A stretch of DNA of 64,000 bases from an uncultured Clostridia bacterium (GTDB lineage: Bacteria > Bacillota > Clostridia > Christensenellales > UBA3700): NCBI GenBank assembly GCA_948471525.1, contig CAOKSY010000004.1:74373-138372 (forward strand), in the 5' to 3' direction. Both the position numbers and the translations under genes were made by a program. Shown here one piece after another: positions 25,153 through 34,163 of this stretch (position 1 is its first letter; every line of letters begins with the position of its first letter). The notes below the pieces were generated by a model, which was given only the letters and a program-made list of their open reading frames with translations, was not told where the DNA came from and ran no database searches.

Positions 25153-25749
25153 ATGGAGAATAACACTTTAGATAAATTCGGCGATAAAATCTATGAACTC
25201 AGAAAGCAAAAGAATTTGTCACAAGATGATCTGGCTGAAAAAGTAGGGGTATCGCGTCAAACAGTTTCTAAATGGGAAGCAGATATAATCCAGCCGAAGG
25301 CTGATAAGTTGCAGCGAATTTGCAATGCATTGGAAGTTGACCTGAATTATTTTGCATTGAGAGACGATTTGATCGATGAGATATGCGAAACCGACGTAAA
25401 AAGTAGTGATGTTGCGTGCGATATTGTAAATCAGGATGAATATTCGGTTAATGAGTTAAGCGATAAAAAAAGTCCAAGAAATAGCGTCAAGAAAAAAGTC
25501 ATTGCAGCGACAATAATTTTCTCAGTGATATTTATAATAGGGATATCAATGATTTTATTTTCTACTATGATAAAAACTCCGGAGATCGAAGGCGGCTTTG
25601 GAGATGTTTACGATAGTTTCTATTTTAATTTTAGTATTGAAAATATAGGGTGGATATTATTTGGTTTGGCATTGACAGGTCTATGTATATTGGCAATAAT
25701 TATCATTTGTCATAAATTAAAAACAATAAAAAAATCTAAAGGGAATTAA
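25153..25749 (+). CDS. XRE-family regulator with two membrane helices
   Basis: Residues about 9-65 are a Cro/CI-type helix-turn-helix (KIYELRKQKNLSQDDLAEKV, then SRQTVSKWEADIIQPK). Two hydrophobic segments follow, about residues 117-141 and 165-188. The DNA-binding domain would therefore be tethered to the inner face of the membrane. Such proteins often control a neighbouring surface or transport operon in Clostridia. It sits 1 nt before a small secreted protein gene and upstream of the large secreted protein and ABC genes, which are likely targets by context only. Confidence 0.8.
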   Translation: MENNTLDKFGDKIYELRKQKNLSQDDLAEKVGVSRQTVSKWEADIIQPKADKLQRICNALEVDLNYFALRDDLIDEICETDVKSSDVACDIVNQDEYSVNELSDKKSPRNSVKKKVIAATIIFSVIFIIGISMILFSTMIKTPEIEGGFGDVYDSFYFNFSIENIGWILFGLALTGLCILAIIIICHKLKTIKKSKGN

Positions 25750-25750
25750 T

Positions 25751-26239
25751 ATGGAGAAAAAAATTAAAGTTTTGACAACAAATATACTTTTAATAGTCAT
25801 TGTATTGATTTGTAGTTTAAGTATATTTGTCAGCAACTCTAACATTGTCGCAAACGCAGATGTTATTGACAGTGAGGGGAATCAAGAAGCCGAACCTCTT
25901 GGATTGATGACTAAACTCTCAATTCAGTTAGGATCAAGCGACGGAAACGTATGGGCGAGTGTCCGGAATGATTTTACTCTAGGCAAGTCTGTGATCGAAG
26001 TTTATGTAGAATTATATTCGTCGTATACATATCAAGATAGCTATAGGAATATGATGCTTGAGAATAAAAATTATATTGGTGATTTAGATATATATAAAAC
26101 TATCAGCACAAGCGCGCCTATAAACGGTGTGCAAAGATATTGGCGCGGCAGACTGCATTATAGAATGGATAAAAAAGATTGGGTATCAAAAGAGACAACG
26201 ACGTATTTGGTGAATGTCAACGGACAGGTGGTAGGATAA
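25751..26239 (+). CDS. Small secreted protein of unknown function
   Basis: The 162-aa product has a signal peptide (about residues 1-37; hydrophobic ILLIVIVLICSLSIFVS, cleavage after VANADA-like ANA) and a mature domain of about 120 residues rich in aromatic strands (VYVELYSSYTYQDSYRNM, GVQRYWRGRLHYRMD). No family is recognised. It starts 1 nt after the membrane regulator, so the pair is co-transcribed. A terminator follows. It may be a ligand or partner of the regulator's membrane part, but this is a guess. Confidence 0.65.
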   Translation: MEKKIKVLTTNILLIVIVLICSLSIFVSNSNIVANADVIDSEGNQEAEPLGLMTKLSIQLGSSDGNVWASVRNDFTLGKSVIEVYVELYSSYTYQDSYRNMMLENKNYIGDLDIYKTISTSAPINGVQRYWRGRLHYRMDKKDWVSKETTTYLVNVNGQVVG

Positions 26240-26264
26240 TTTATAAATAGATTTATTAGTAAGA

Positions 26265-26293
26265 AGGATGCAATAATATTGCGTCCTTTTTTT
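26265..26293 (+). terminator. Terminator after the small secreted protein
   Basis: AGGATGCAAT-AAT-ATTGCGTCCT (10-bp stem) followed by TTTTTT. It separates the regulator/secreted-protein pair from the following large gene. Confidence 0.85.
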
Positions 26294-26315
26294 ATTTTTT
26301 CCGACAATAAATATC

Positions 26316-26356
26316 AATGTCAAATAAAAGCGACATAATGTCAAATAAAAGCGACA
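26316..26356 (+). repeat. Two 20-bp direct repeats with 21-bp period
   Basis: AATGTCAAATAAAAGCGACA occurs twice, at 26316-26335 and 26337-26356, identical and 21 bp apart (two helical turns). The pair lies about 80 bp upstream of the large secreted-protein ATG. It looks like a tandem activator site on one face of the DNA, as used by LytTR-type regulators, or a site for the nearby XRE protein. No match to a known operator is claimed. Confidence 0.7.
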
Positions 26357-26438
26357 AGTTTTATTTTTATTTTATAAGTTAGTAATGCTATGTTTATATT
26401 AATAAGTTTGTGTTACAAAAGGTCGAGGAGGAAAAAAT

Positions 26439-29400
26439 ATGAATACCAAAATAAAACACGTCGGAAAATCTTTAGTTGCAATTGCAATCCTAATTGTTGC
26501 GATATTAACAGTTGCGTTAATTTCTCCAAACGTTGCAGAAGGTAGCGAAGAAATTGTGGGCGCCGATTTAAATCTTCTTTCTAATAACGGCGTTGAAGAT
26601 TATTCTAATTTGACGAATCAAGTTTTACCGGACAAAATCGATAAAAACAATATAGCGGATTATGTACCGGTCGATAAATTTAACAAAAACGGCACAACTG
26701 TTTATAACGGTCGAAATTATGGCTTTATAATTTATAGTAACGCAAAGACCAATCACGTATTATTGTTTAAAGAAGAATATACTACGCATGAGGACGGGGA
26801 CGGATATGACGTCGCGCTGAAAGTCGTATATGAAAACTCTTTTTTCAAAACGGGAAGTACTATTATGAATGCAAATAGTCCGTATCATATCGCAATGTCA
26901 AAGGTAACTTTAAATAACGCGATTTTTGACGCAGATGTTAATAATAATATTGCAAGCGGCGACTATAATTATCTAAACGATAGCGGAGCATATTACACAC
27001 AGGCTAGATACGAAAATAAATTATCGTTTTTTAATAAAGGCGCGGCGGAAAGTTATGCTGCTACCGTTGCTTCTTGCATTATAACAATAGGAGTATCGGT
27101 TATTTTCCCGCCAGCAGGAGTTGCCGCAGCGCTTGGCGGTGTTGCCGCAACTGCAGTCGGTATGGCGCCGCTTTTTAAAGATCTTAATAACAACAGTATG
27201 TGGTTGGATACCGTTAATCCCGACACAGCAATTGACTTTCCGCTGTCAAGACAAGGGCAGATCGAAAAGTACGGCAGTCTGAGAAAAAATATGCAAGTCA
27301 AAGTGAAAAGCGACAGCGAAGAATATATAGGTCAAAGCGGCGATTATACCAAAACCTCTTTCAGAATAATGAATGATCACAAAAAAGATTATTATGTTCT
27401 CAACAATATATCATTTGAATTGTGTCGTTATAGCGCCACAGAGCATCATAAGGTAGATGAGGGATCGATAGAAAGCGTATATAACGTTACGGGAACAGAT
27501 TGTACTCAGTATACGCAGGTCAAAGAGCAAAACGAAAGTTTTGAATTGGATTATTATCAAAGAATTTCACCTTTGGCAAAGCCAAATATTTTTAAATTTA
27601 AGCCTGAAGTCAGCGGCATTTACAAAATGCTTACGCCTATTGGCTATAATCTAACTGTTGATAATAAAGTTAGTGAGACTAATATTGTAAAAGTCGACTC
27701 AGTTGGGTGTGAAATCGGTATTTTGCCAAATTCAGAAAGTCCAAACAGTAAAAATATTATTCACTCGAGATTATTGGCTGAAGATTTCTATAATGGAGAA
27801 ATAGCGTTTACAAATATAATGATTCGAAGAAGCCAAGAACTGAATTTGAATTCCGTAACAAAAATTGAAGATCTGGCAATCAAGGTTGAATCAAGCAGTT
27901 ATATGAACAATGATCTTTACGTCGTTGATGCGGGAGACGTTGCAGACAGTATAGATATGTATATTACAGATGAAAATCTCGAAGTATTGGCAAAAGCGAT
28001 CAAAAAAGATAATTCTCTATACGTCAATTATCCCATGAAAGCTAATAAGATATATAGCGTCATATGCGTGAATAGGACAGGCGCCCCGATAGATCTGGAA
28101 ATTGAGAAGAGAACCGGGCCCACTTTCGATGATTATCAAAACGGTATGTTTAGCGGTATTGTGGGATTATATTATAGCTATGAAACGCCGTATACTCAAT
28201 ATTATTCGGTTGAAAACATAGAGATATACAATGAGAATGTAAATATCGTAGACGGTATAGGCGGAGACTATTTCTTACAGAGAGGTTATCAGTATTATCT
28301 GCGTCCTAATTCAAATTTTGACGTAAAATTTAGTCTATCTTCAAAAACTGCAAAAGAATATTATAAGATCGATAGCATTGTTGAATGCGACGGGGTGCTT
28401 AACGAAATTTTTGAGTTTATTCCCAAAATCGACGCCTTGCATACTTTTAAAGAAGGTTCTTATGATATTTTTGATTCAAAGGGACAGATATATACAAGCG
28501 TAAATTCCGCCGTATTGGAAGCGGATAAAGTATATCGCATCATCAAACGTCAAGTGGGCGGAGTGTTTGGGATATCGTTAAACGGCGAAATTATTGGAAT
28601 GGGCAATAATACTATCAATTCGGAATCAGATTATCAAGTATACATATTGAATATTGATCAACGAATAAGGGTAGATATCGCAGTCGATGACAGCGACGTT
28701 GATCGTAACGAAAAATTTAGCGTTTATGATTATGGATTTAATAAGATAGAGTTCGACCATGGCTACTTGCTAAAGACAGGAAAATACTATCTAATCATAA
28801 ATAATAAGGACTTTAAGCATATAAATATAACGGAATATTTGCAAGAAGTAAATATAAAATTAATTGTAGACGGCAAAGTCTTTAATCAAAATGAAGACGT
28901 AAAGTACTATTACGGCAAGTATTTTAGCCTTCCGACTCCGAAAAAAGAAAGATATGACTTTGACGGATGGATGTCGGGAGATAGATATGTGACGGATAGC
29001 TTAGGTTCGAGTTATGACGAATTGCTGGCAGACGAATTGATTTTGAATGCTTCATGGACTCTTAGAGCGATCGTTATGGAAATCAACTTTGACGACAAAA
29101 CTACAAAATGGTGGAACGGAGAAGATATTGTCGACCAAAATCCGGGAGAACTTTATATCGAAGGCGATCTAATAGATCAACTTATAAATATGAAGTCTAG
29201 ATTTATTGCGCGTGACGATGGAAAAAAACAGGGATATTTCTTATCGACTTTCGATTACGAGAAAAAATCTTCGAGAGGTAACGTCGATTATTACGAATTT
29301 TACCCTCAATGGATAATCGAGAAGTACTTCATAGAATTCATACCGCCGTATAATGATATTTATGCTACGAGTAGGGCAGTAAGTTACGGCGAAAATATTG

Positions 29401-31124
29401 ATTTGTCAGTATTTCCGCAACAAGCATTTGCACTCGAGAATAGAAATCTTTATTGGCTCGAGGGATGGAAACTAAGCAGGAATTCTCAAAAGATAGAATT
29501 TGAGTTGGGAACAAAACTAATCGATCTTACTCCCGAATATGGAAGCGAATATAATTATGATTCCGACGGCGATAAAATAAATGACAGCACGCTTATACGT
29601 TTGAGTGCGGAAATACATTACGTCGAGTATAATGTTATTATAAACGAAAAAATATTCAATGTCGGACAAGACGGATATACAATTTCCAATTTAGGATATT
29701 ACGGTTACAATGAATCAGAACATTACGGCTGCAACGTTCTGCTGAGCGTGGGCGGAAGAAAATTTAGTTTTGGCGGAAAAATCAATATATCCGATCTTAC
29801 GTCATATTGGCAGGAAGGATATAAGAGCGTCACTGTAAGATTGAATACAGTGTATACCGCGCTTGACGTTACGTTAAGTTATGATTATGCTGAGACGGAT
29901 AATATTGATATATATAACGGAAGTATGGGAAACGTTACTCTTAAGGATGGATACGTAAGAGGATACAAGTTTAATTATTGGACTTTGGACGGAAATGAAA
30001 TAAGAGTATTGAACTATCATAATTTGGGCATCAGACAGTATTACAGCGATGTAAACGGGGTGAATTTATTAAAAATAATAGACTATTCGGTATCAAGAAC
30101 GTCTTTAAAGCCTACCTCTCTTATTACGTATAGAATAGAGGACGAGGCGACTATCGTCGACTGTTCTAGGTTTGCTACTATGGTAGGAATGAAATTCACA
30201 ATTTATCCGACGGCTAAAGAGGTTACTTTTGTCGACGGCAACTGTAGAGATACAGAAATTATTATCGAACCGAGAAACGGTAAATTAGTAATAAATTTGG
30301 ACAATATTACCATTGCTGCTCTAAACGGTTTTAGTGCAATCGACGCGTCAGAATGTCCTGAATTGGAGTTATATTCTTACGGGTCGGTAACTTTGAAGGG
30401 CGGAGAAGCCTCGTTGCAGGAAGGCGGAGCCGGAATCAAATGTAGAAATCTGTCTTTATTAGGAGAAGATTTTGAAATAAATGGCGGAGATAGTTTCTCC
30501 TATAAATATAACGGACGGGCAGGAATTTTCGGCGTAGGTAATAGCGCGGATAGATTGATCATTGGCGCATATAAAGTGACGGTAACCGGCGGAAACGGCG
30601 CAGGTAGTAACGGAGAAAAACCGCCAGCTAAAAATGATACAGTGTTTGAGCAGGCTGACCAAGGAAAAGATGGCGCTGACGGCGCACACGGTAAAGACGG
30701 AACAGACGGCGCGGTGGCGATATATTATCCAGGGACTGTCGTCATAAATTATGAGTCTAAATTGATATGCATAGGCGGAGCTGGCGGTAATGGTCAAAAC
30801 GGCGGTAACGGTCAAAAAGGCGGAGACGGCAGAGACGGAAAATTCGGCGTAGTTACTGTTGATCCGGGCAATGGAGGCAATGGCGGAAACGGTGGCAACG
30901 GCGGTAACGGCGCGCTAGCTATATACCCCGGAATCGATCTGATTGAAAACGGTCAATTCACAGGTATTGCAGGTAAAGGCGGCGTTGGCGGTTATTATGG
31001 TTACGGCGCGCCTGCAGGTAAGACTAGTTATACAATATGGGATAATCCGAGATATGGAATTGACGGGAGTGACAGTAAGATTAATGGTCAGGCAGGCAGT
31101 AAAGGAAGAAGTACAGCTGCTTGA
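26439..31124 (+). CDS. Large secreted protein with B-repeat-like module and glycine-rich tail
   Basis: The 1561-aa protein starts with a signal peptide (about residues 9-31). Residues about 207-245 are strongly hydrophobic and Ala/Gly-rich (SCIITIGVSVIFPPAGVAAA), unusual inside a secreted protein. Residues about 827-875 (FSLPTPKKERYDFDGWMSGD, then LILNASWT) resemble a Listeria-Bacteroides/InlB B repeat. From about residue 1380 the protein becomes Gly/Asn/Asp-rich with GGNGGNGGNGGN and GKDGADG runs, interrupted by AIYYPG and AIYPG strands. No sortase signal or C-terminal anchor is seen. RBS GAGGAGG. Two ABC exporter-like genes follow. Adhesin or toxin-like roles are possible; none is shown. 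Confidence 0.6.
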   Translation: MNTKIKHVGKSLVAIAILIVAILTVALISPNVAEGSEEIVGADLNLLSNNGVEDYSNLTNQVLPDKIDKNNIADYVPVDKFNKNGTTVYNGRNYGFIIYSNAKTNHVLLFKEEYTTHEDGDGYDVALKVVYENSFFKTGSTIMNANSPYHIAMSKVTLNNAIFDADVNNNIASGDYNYLNDSGAYYTQARYENKLSFFNKGAAESYAATVASCIITIGVSVIFPPAGVAAALGGVAATAVGMAPLFKDLNNNSMWLDTVNPDTAIDFPLSRQGQIEKYGSLRKNMQVKVKSDSEEYIGQSGDYTKTSFRIMNDHKKDYYVLNNISFELCRYSATEHHKVDEGSIESVYNVTGTDCTQYTQVKEQNESFELDYYQRISPLAKPNIFKFKPEVSGIYKMLTPIGYNLTVDNKVSETNIVKVDSVGCEIGILPNSESPNSKNIIHSRLLAEDFYNGEIAFTNIMIRRSQELNLNSVTKIEDLAIKVESSSYMNNDLYVVDAGDVADSIDMYITDENLEVLAKAIKKDNSLYVNYPMKANKIYSVICVNRTGAPIDLEIEKRTGPTFDDYQNGMFSGIVGLYYSYETPYTQYYSVENIEIYNENVNIVDGIGGDYFLQRGYQYYLRPNSNFDVKFSLSSKTAKEYYKIDSIVECDGVLNEIFEFIPKIDALHTFKEGSYDIFDSKGQIYTSVNSAVLEADKVYRIIKRQVGGVFGISLNGEIIGMGNNTINSESDYQVYILNIDQRIRVDIAVDDSDVDRNEKFSVYDYGFNKIEFDHGYLLKTGKYYLIINNKDFKHINITEYLQEVNIKLIVDGKVFNQNEDVKYYYGKYFSLPTPKKERYDFDGWMSGDRYVTDSLGSSYDELLADELILNASWTLRAIVMEINFDDKTTKWWNGEDIVDQNPGELYIEGDLIDQLINMKSRFIARDDGKKQGYFLSTFDYEKKSSRGNVDYYEFYPQWIIEKYFIEFIPPYNDIYATSRAVSYGENIDLSVFPQQAFALENRNLYWLEGWKLSRNSQKIEFELGTKLIDLTPEYGSEYNYDSDGDKINDSTLIRLSAEIHYVEYNVIINEKIFNVGQDGYTISNLGYYGYNESEHYGCNVLLSVGGRKFSFGGKINISDLTSYWQEGYKSVTVRLNTVYTALDVTLSYDYAETDNIDIYNGSMGNVTLKDGYVRGYKFNYWTLDGNEIRVLNYHNLGIRQYYSDVNGVNLLKIIDYSVSRTSLKPTSLITYRIEDEATIVDCSRFATMVGMKFTIYPTAKEVTFVDGNCRDTEIIIEPRNGKLVINLDNITIAALNGFSAIDASECPELELYSYGSVTLKGGEASLQEGGAGIKCRNLSLLGEDFEINGGDSFSYKYNGRAGIFGVGNSADRLIIGAYKVTVTGGNGAGSNGEKPPAKNDTVFEQADQGKDGADGAHGKDGTDGAVAIYYPGTVVINYESKLICIGGAGGNGQNGGNGQKGGDGRDGKFGVVTVDPGNGGNGGNGGNGGNGALAIYPGIDLIENGQFTGIAGKGGVGGYYGYGAPAGKTSYTIWDNPRYGIDGSDSKINGQAGSKGRSTAA

Positions 31125-31149
31125 TATTCGTACAATAATATGTTATAAT
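31121..31149 (+). promoter_or_regulatory. Promoter of the tandem ABC genes
   Basis: TTGATA (31121-31126) overlaps the stop of the large secreted-protein gene; after a 17-nt spacer comes TATAAT (31144-31149). RBS AAGGAAAGAGG leads into ATG 31180. The ABC pair can thus be expressed separately from the secreted protein. Confidence 0.75.
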
Positions 31150-31179
31150 AATTTAAAACAGTAAATAGAAGGAAAGAGG

Positions 31180-31906
31180 ATGCTTGAACTGAGAAATATA
31201 TCCAAGACATACAAGCCGAAGAAAGGAGCGCCCGTGAGGGCGCTCAAAAGCGTTACGCTGTCATTTGACGATAGAGGAATGGTATTCGTGCTCGGCAAGT
31301 CGGGATGCGGCAAGTCGACGCTCCTTAATCTCATAGGCGGATTGGATATTGCCGATAGCGGAGAGATAATCATAGAGGGCAAGTCGACGGGGAGTTTCAA
31401 AGAATCGGATTACGACAGATATCGCAACGAGTATATAGGTTTTATATTTCAAGAATACAACCTGTTGGAAGATATGACGGTGGGCGAGAATATCTCATTG
31501 GCGATGGAATTGCAAGGAAATACATCGGATAAAGGCAGATTGGAAGAGATATTGGAGCAGGTAGGATTGAAAGGTTATGCGCAAAGGAAGACCAACGAAT
31601 TGTCGGGCGGGCAGAAGCAGAGGGTAGCAATAGCGAGAGCTATGGTAAAGAATCCCAAGATAATAATGGCAGACGAGCCGACGGGAGCGCTGGACAGCAC
31701 CACCGGCAAGGCGATATTAGATACGCTGAAAGAGTTGTCTGAGAGCAGACTTGTGATAGTGGTATCTCACGACAGAGAGTTTGCGGAGCAGTACGGAGAC
31801 AGGATAATAGAACTTGAGGACGGGAAAGTAATAAAGGATGAGAGTAGAGGAGAAAGGAACGAAGGAATAAAAGAGAGGGAGAAGGCAGAAAGCGAGCGTA
31901 CGTTTA
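31180..31906 (+). repeat. Near-identical ATPase-coding block shared with 34164-34893
   Basis: The first about 700 bp of the two ABC genes, 2984 bp apart, are almost identical. An A/G difference lies near base 43 of the genes, a long stretch without differences follows, then several substitutions and a 3-nt insertion in copy 2 occur in the Lys/Glu-rich linker. Similarity stops abruptly after GLPYRRAL. Synonymous sites are also identical, which indicates recent copying. Confidence 0.9.
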
Positions 31907-34152
31907 AAAGCGCAGGACTGCCTTATAGGCGCGCGCTGGCTATGGGCGCAAAGACGATGCGCAAAAAGCGCCTTAGACTTGCGATTACGATATTGTTATG
32001 CTTTTTGAGTTTTACTGCATTTGGCGCGGTAGACGTGATGGCGCATTTCGACAGGAATTATGCGGCTCAGACCGCGTTGAAATTTAACGAAGATTGTATT
32101 TCGATCAACGGATCGATATTAGGATATGAATATACGAAATGGAATAGAAAAAGCGGTATAGAGTCATCATGCGCCGATTTGCAGAAAATAAGAGAGATGA
32201 CGGGACTTGATTTTCAGGGAGTATTGGGAAACAAAAGTACAGGGCTAAGATTGTGGAATGAAGAACTCCTTAATGACGACGGTAAGAATTACTATACAGG
32301 CAGACTCAGCGGAATCTTGCCGGCTACGCAGGATTTTTTTCGATCGCAAGGCTATGAGCTGATCGGCAGAATGCCTGAGAACGATAGTGAGATTGTAATC
32401 ACAAAGTATATTTTCGACCAATACGCAAGAGCGGGTTTTTATATGCAAGACGGGTATATACCGCCTGAGCAAATAGACGGTATGCAGGACTTTTTGGATA
32501 AAAAGCCATTGATAAATGAAAGTTTAAATATGTTCTATAGAAATATATCTTTATCCGATTTGACAATAGTAGGCGTGGTTGATACCAAAGCAGATCCCGA
32601 CGGCAGGATAAAAAATATGGATTTGGAGGAGAATTATTATAATCAAGTAGTGAGAAACTATTTTGAGAAAAGCTATCACTCTTTGTTCTTTGTTAGCCAA
32701 TCTTTATATGATTACGTGCTTAATTCTTTGCCGCAGCCTGACGGCACCGGCTTCGGAAGGACGGTGCCGGTAAGTATAGGCGATTTTAGTTTTCAAGGAG
32801 CGGCAACCAGTCAGGCATTAAACAAAATCGAGAAGATTATATGGCTTGACGGCAAAGGCGACAGGAGAGAATTGGCGGAAAATGAGATAGTTATAGGATA
32901 TTCGGCAGCGAAGAACCTGTGGCCGTGTTTGGGAGAAAAAGTCGAACAAAATATGAGCTGCAGATACTCCAAGTCGCATATCAACGGTACGGTAAGATTC
33001 AGTAAGATCGATCTATATGCGTTTAGATACGGAGGAGCAGATTGCGTAGCTTATTGCGAAGAAGCGGAAAATATTACGTCGGAAGAACTTGAAATCTACA
33101 AGCAGTATTGTTTGGAGAATAAATATATCTTTACACATTTAGGACGGCTTAGTACATCGGATTTATTGGGATATTATGTTGAATTCAGTTATGAAAATCA
33201 CGAAGCAATGAGCGAAGATGACTGGAGATTTTCCTATGCATGTTATTTATCGTCTACTGATGATACAATAACTATTGATAGTGAGATATATAATGTGGAC
33301 GGCGGATATAATCACAACGTAACCGGTCGAAAGAGCGGCGAAGAAATTGACGAAGAAAACTCAAATAGGATTTTTGTAGACAACCGTCTTGAAAATGCAA
33401 TGGCGTCTGCCAAAAAGACGTTTGCCGAGGATTATACAGTATCGTATTCGAATGTGTCTAGGGATTTATCTTATGACGTAAGTTTTGACGGCGATCCGAT
33501 TGTAGTAGGTATCTACGTTCCGGAAGACGGTTATCCCGATAATTTTGTAATCAACGATACTTTATATGAAAAAAGTTTTGATTATGAAGATATGACGTAT
33601 ACTTATTTAGTCGCCCCTATTACGGATGATGAAGACGTGCTGAGGAAGATCGTGGAGTTGAATTACAGTGCGGACAGCAGAAGGGGGTTTGTCTGCAATA
33701 ACGTGTCTATTACAGCCGTAAATTTTCTTGCAAATCCGTTTTCCGTGCTTACGCCATTCCTTAAATGGGCTGGCGCTATATTGGCGGGATTCTCAATACT
33801 TTTGCTCGGCAACTATATTTCGATATCGATATCGGCAAAGAAAAAAGAAATAGGTATATTGAGAGCGCTGGGAGCGAGGAAGAGCGACATATTCGCAATT
33901 TTTATAAATGAATGCGTGATCATTACGGCAATAATACTGATTTTGGCGATAACAAGCGTGCTGATAGTGTGTGTGGGATTCAATACAGAACTGCCCAATA
34001 GTTTCGGAATTCAAATTAAAGCGCTCAATTTCGGAATAAGGCAATTAGTATTGTTGTTGGGGCTCGGTGTTGGAGCGACGTTTATATCAAGCGCGATACC
34101 GCTTTATATGCTGTCAAGGAAAAAGCCGATAGACTGCATATCTGACAGATAA
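31180..34152 (+). CDS. MacB/FtsX-like ABC transporter, ATPase-permease fusion, copy 1
   Basis: The 990-aa protein has an N-terminal ATPase (residues about 1-225): Walker A GKSGCGKST (38-46), signature LSGGQKQR, Walker B IIMADEPTGALD and H-loop VVSHD. One membrane helix (about 263-283), a long extracytoplasmic domain (about 285-860) and three C-terminal helices (about 862-885, 910-935, 955-980) form an FtsX/MacB permease. MacB-type proteins act as mechanotransmitters or exporters of peptides and lipoproteins. The DNA of the ATPase half is nearly identical to the next gene. Substrate unknown; the secreted protein upstream is a candidate by position. Confidence 0.85.
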   Translation: MLELRNISKTYKPKKGAPVRALKSVTLSFDDRGMVFVLGKSGCGKSTLLNLIGGLDIADSGEIIIEGKSTGSFKESDYDRYRNEYIGFIFQEYNLLEDMTVGENISLAMELQGNTSDKGRLEEILEQVGLKGYAQRKTNELSGGQKQRVAIARAMVKNPKIIMADEPTGALDSTTGKAILDTLKELSESRLVIVVSHDREFAEQYGDRIIELEDGKVIKDESRGERNEGIKEREKAESERTFKSAGLPYRRALAMGAKTMRKKRLRLAITILLCFLSFTAFGAVDVMAHFDRNYAAQTALKFNEDCISINGSILGYEYTKWNRKSGIESSCADLQKIREMTGLDFQGVLGNKSTGLRLWNEELLNDDGKNYYTGRLSGILPATQDFFRSQGYELIGRMPENDSEIVITKYIFDQYARAGFYMQDGYIPPEQIDGMQDFLDKKPLINESLNMFYRNISLSDLTIVGVVDTKADPDGRIKNMDLEENYYNQVVRNYFEKSYHSLFFVSQSLYDYVLNSLPQPDGTGFGRTVPVSIGDFSFQGAATSQALNKIEKIIWLDGKGDRRELAENEIVIGYSAAKNLWPCLGEKVEQNMSCRYSKSHINGTVRFSKIDLYAFRYGGADCVAYCEEAENITSEELEIYKQYCLENKYIFTHLGRLSTSDLLGYYVEFSYENHEAMSEDDWRFSYACYLSSTDDTITIDSEIYNVDGGYNHNVTGRKSGEEIDEENSNRIFVDNRLENAMASAKKTFAEDYTVSYSNVSRDLSYDVSFDGDPIVVGIYVPEDGYPDNFVINDTLYEKSFDYEDMTYTYLVAPITDDEDVLRKIVELNYSADSRRGFVCNNVSITAVNFLANPFSVLTPFLKWAGAILAGFSILLLGNYISISISAKKKEIGILRALGARKSDIFAIFINECVIITAIILILAITSVLIVCVGFNTELPNSFGIQIKALNFGIRQLVLLLGLGVGATFISSAIPLYMLSRKKPIDCISDR

Positions 34153-34163
34153 GGGGAAGATGA

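Noticed and set aside
26337..26356. The 20-bp tandem repeats as a CRISPR remnant
   Set aside because: Only two units with a single base between them and no spacer-sized gap; the operator reading fits better.
30580..31080. Repetitive GGCGGTAACGGT-type DNA as a CRISPR-like array
   Set aside because: The repeats are short, irregular and in frame, and encode the glycine-rich tail of the secreted protein.
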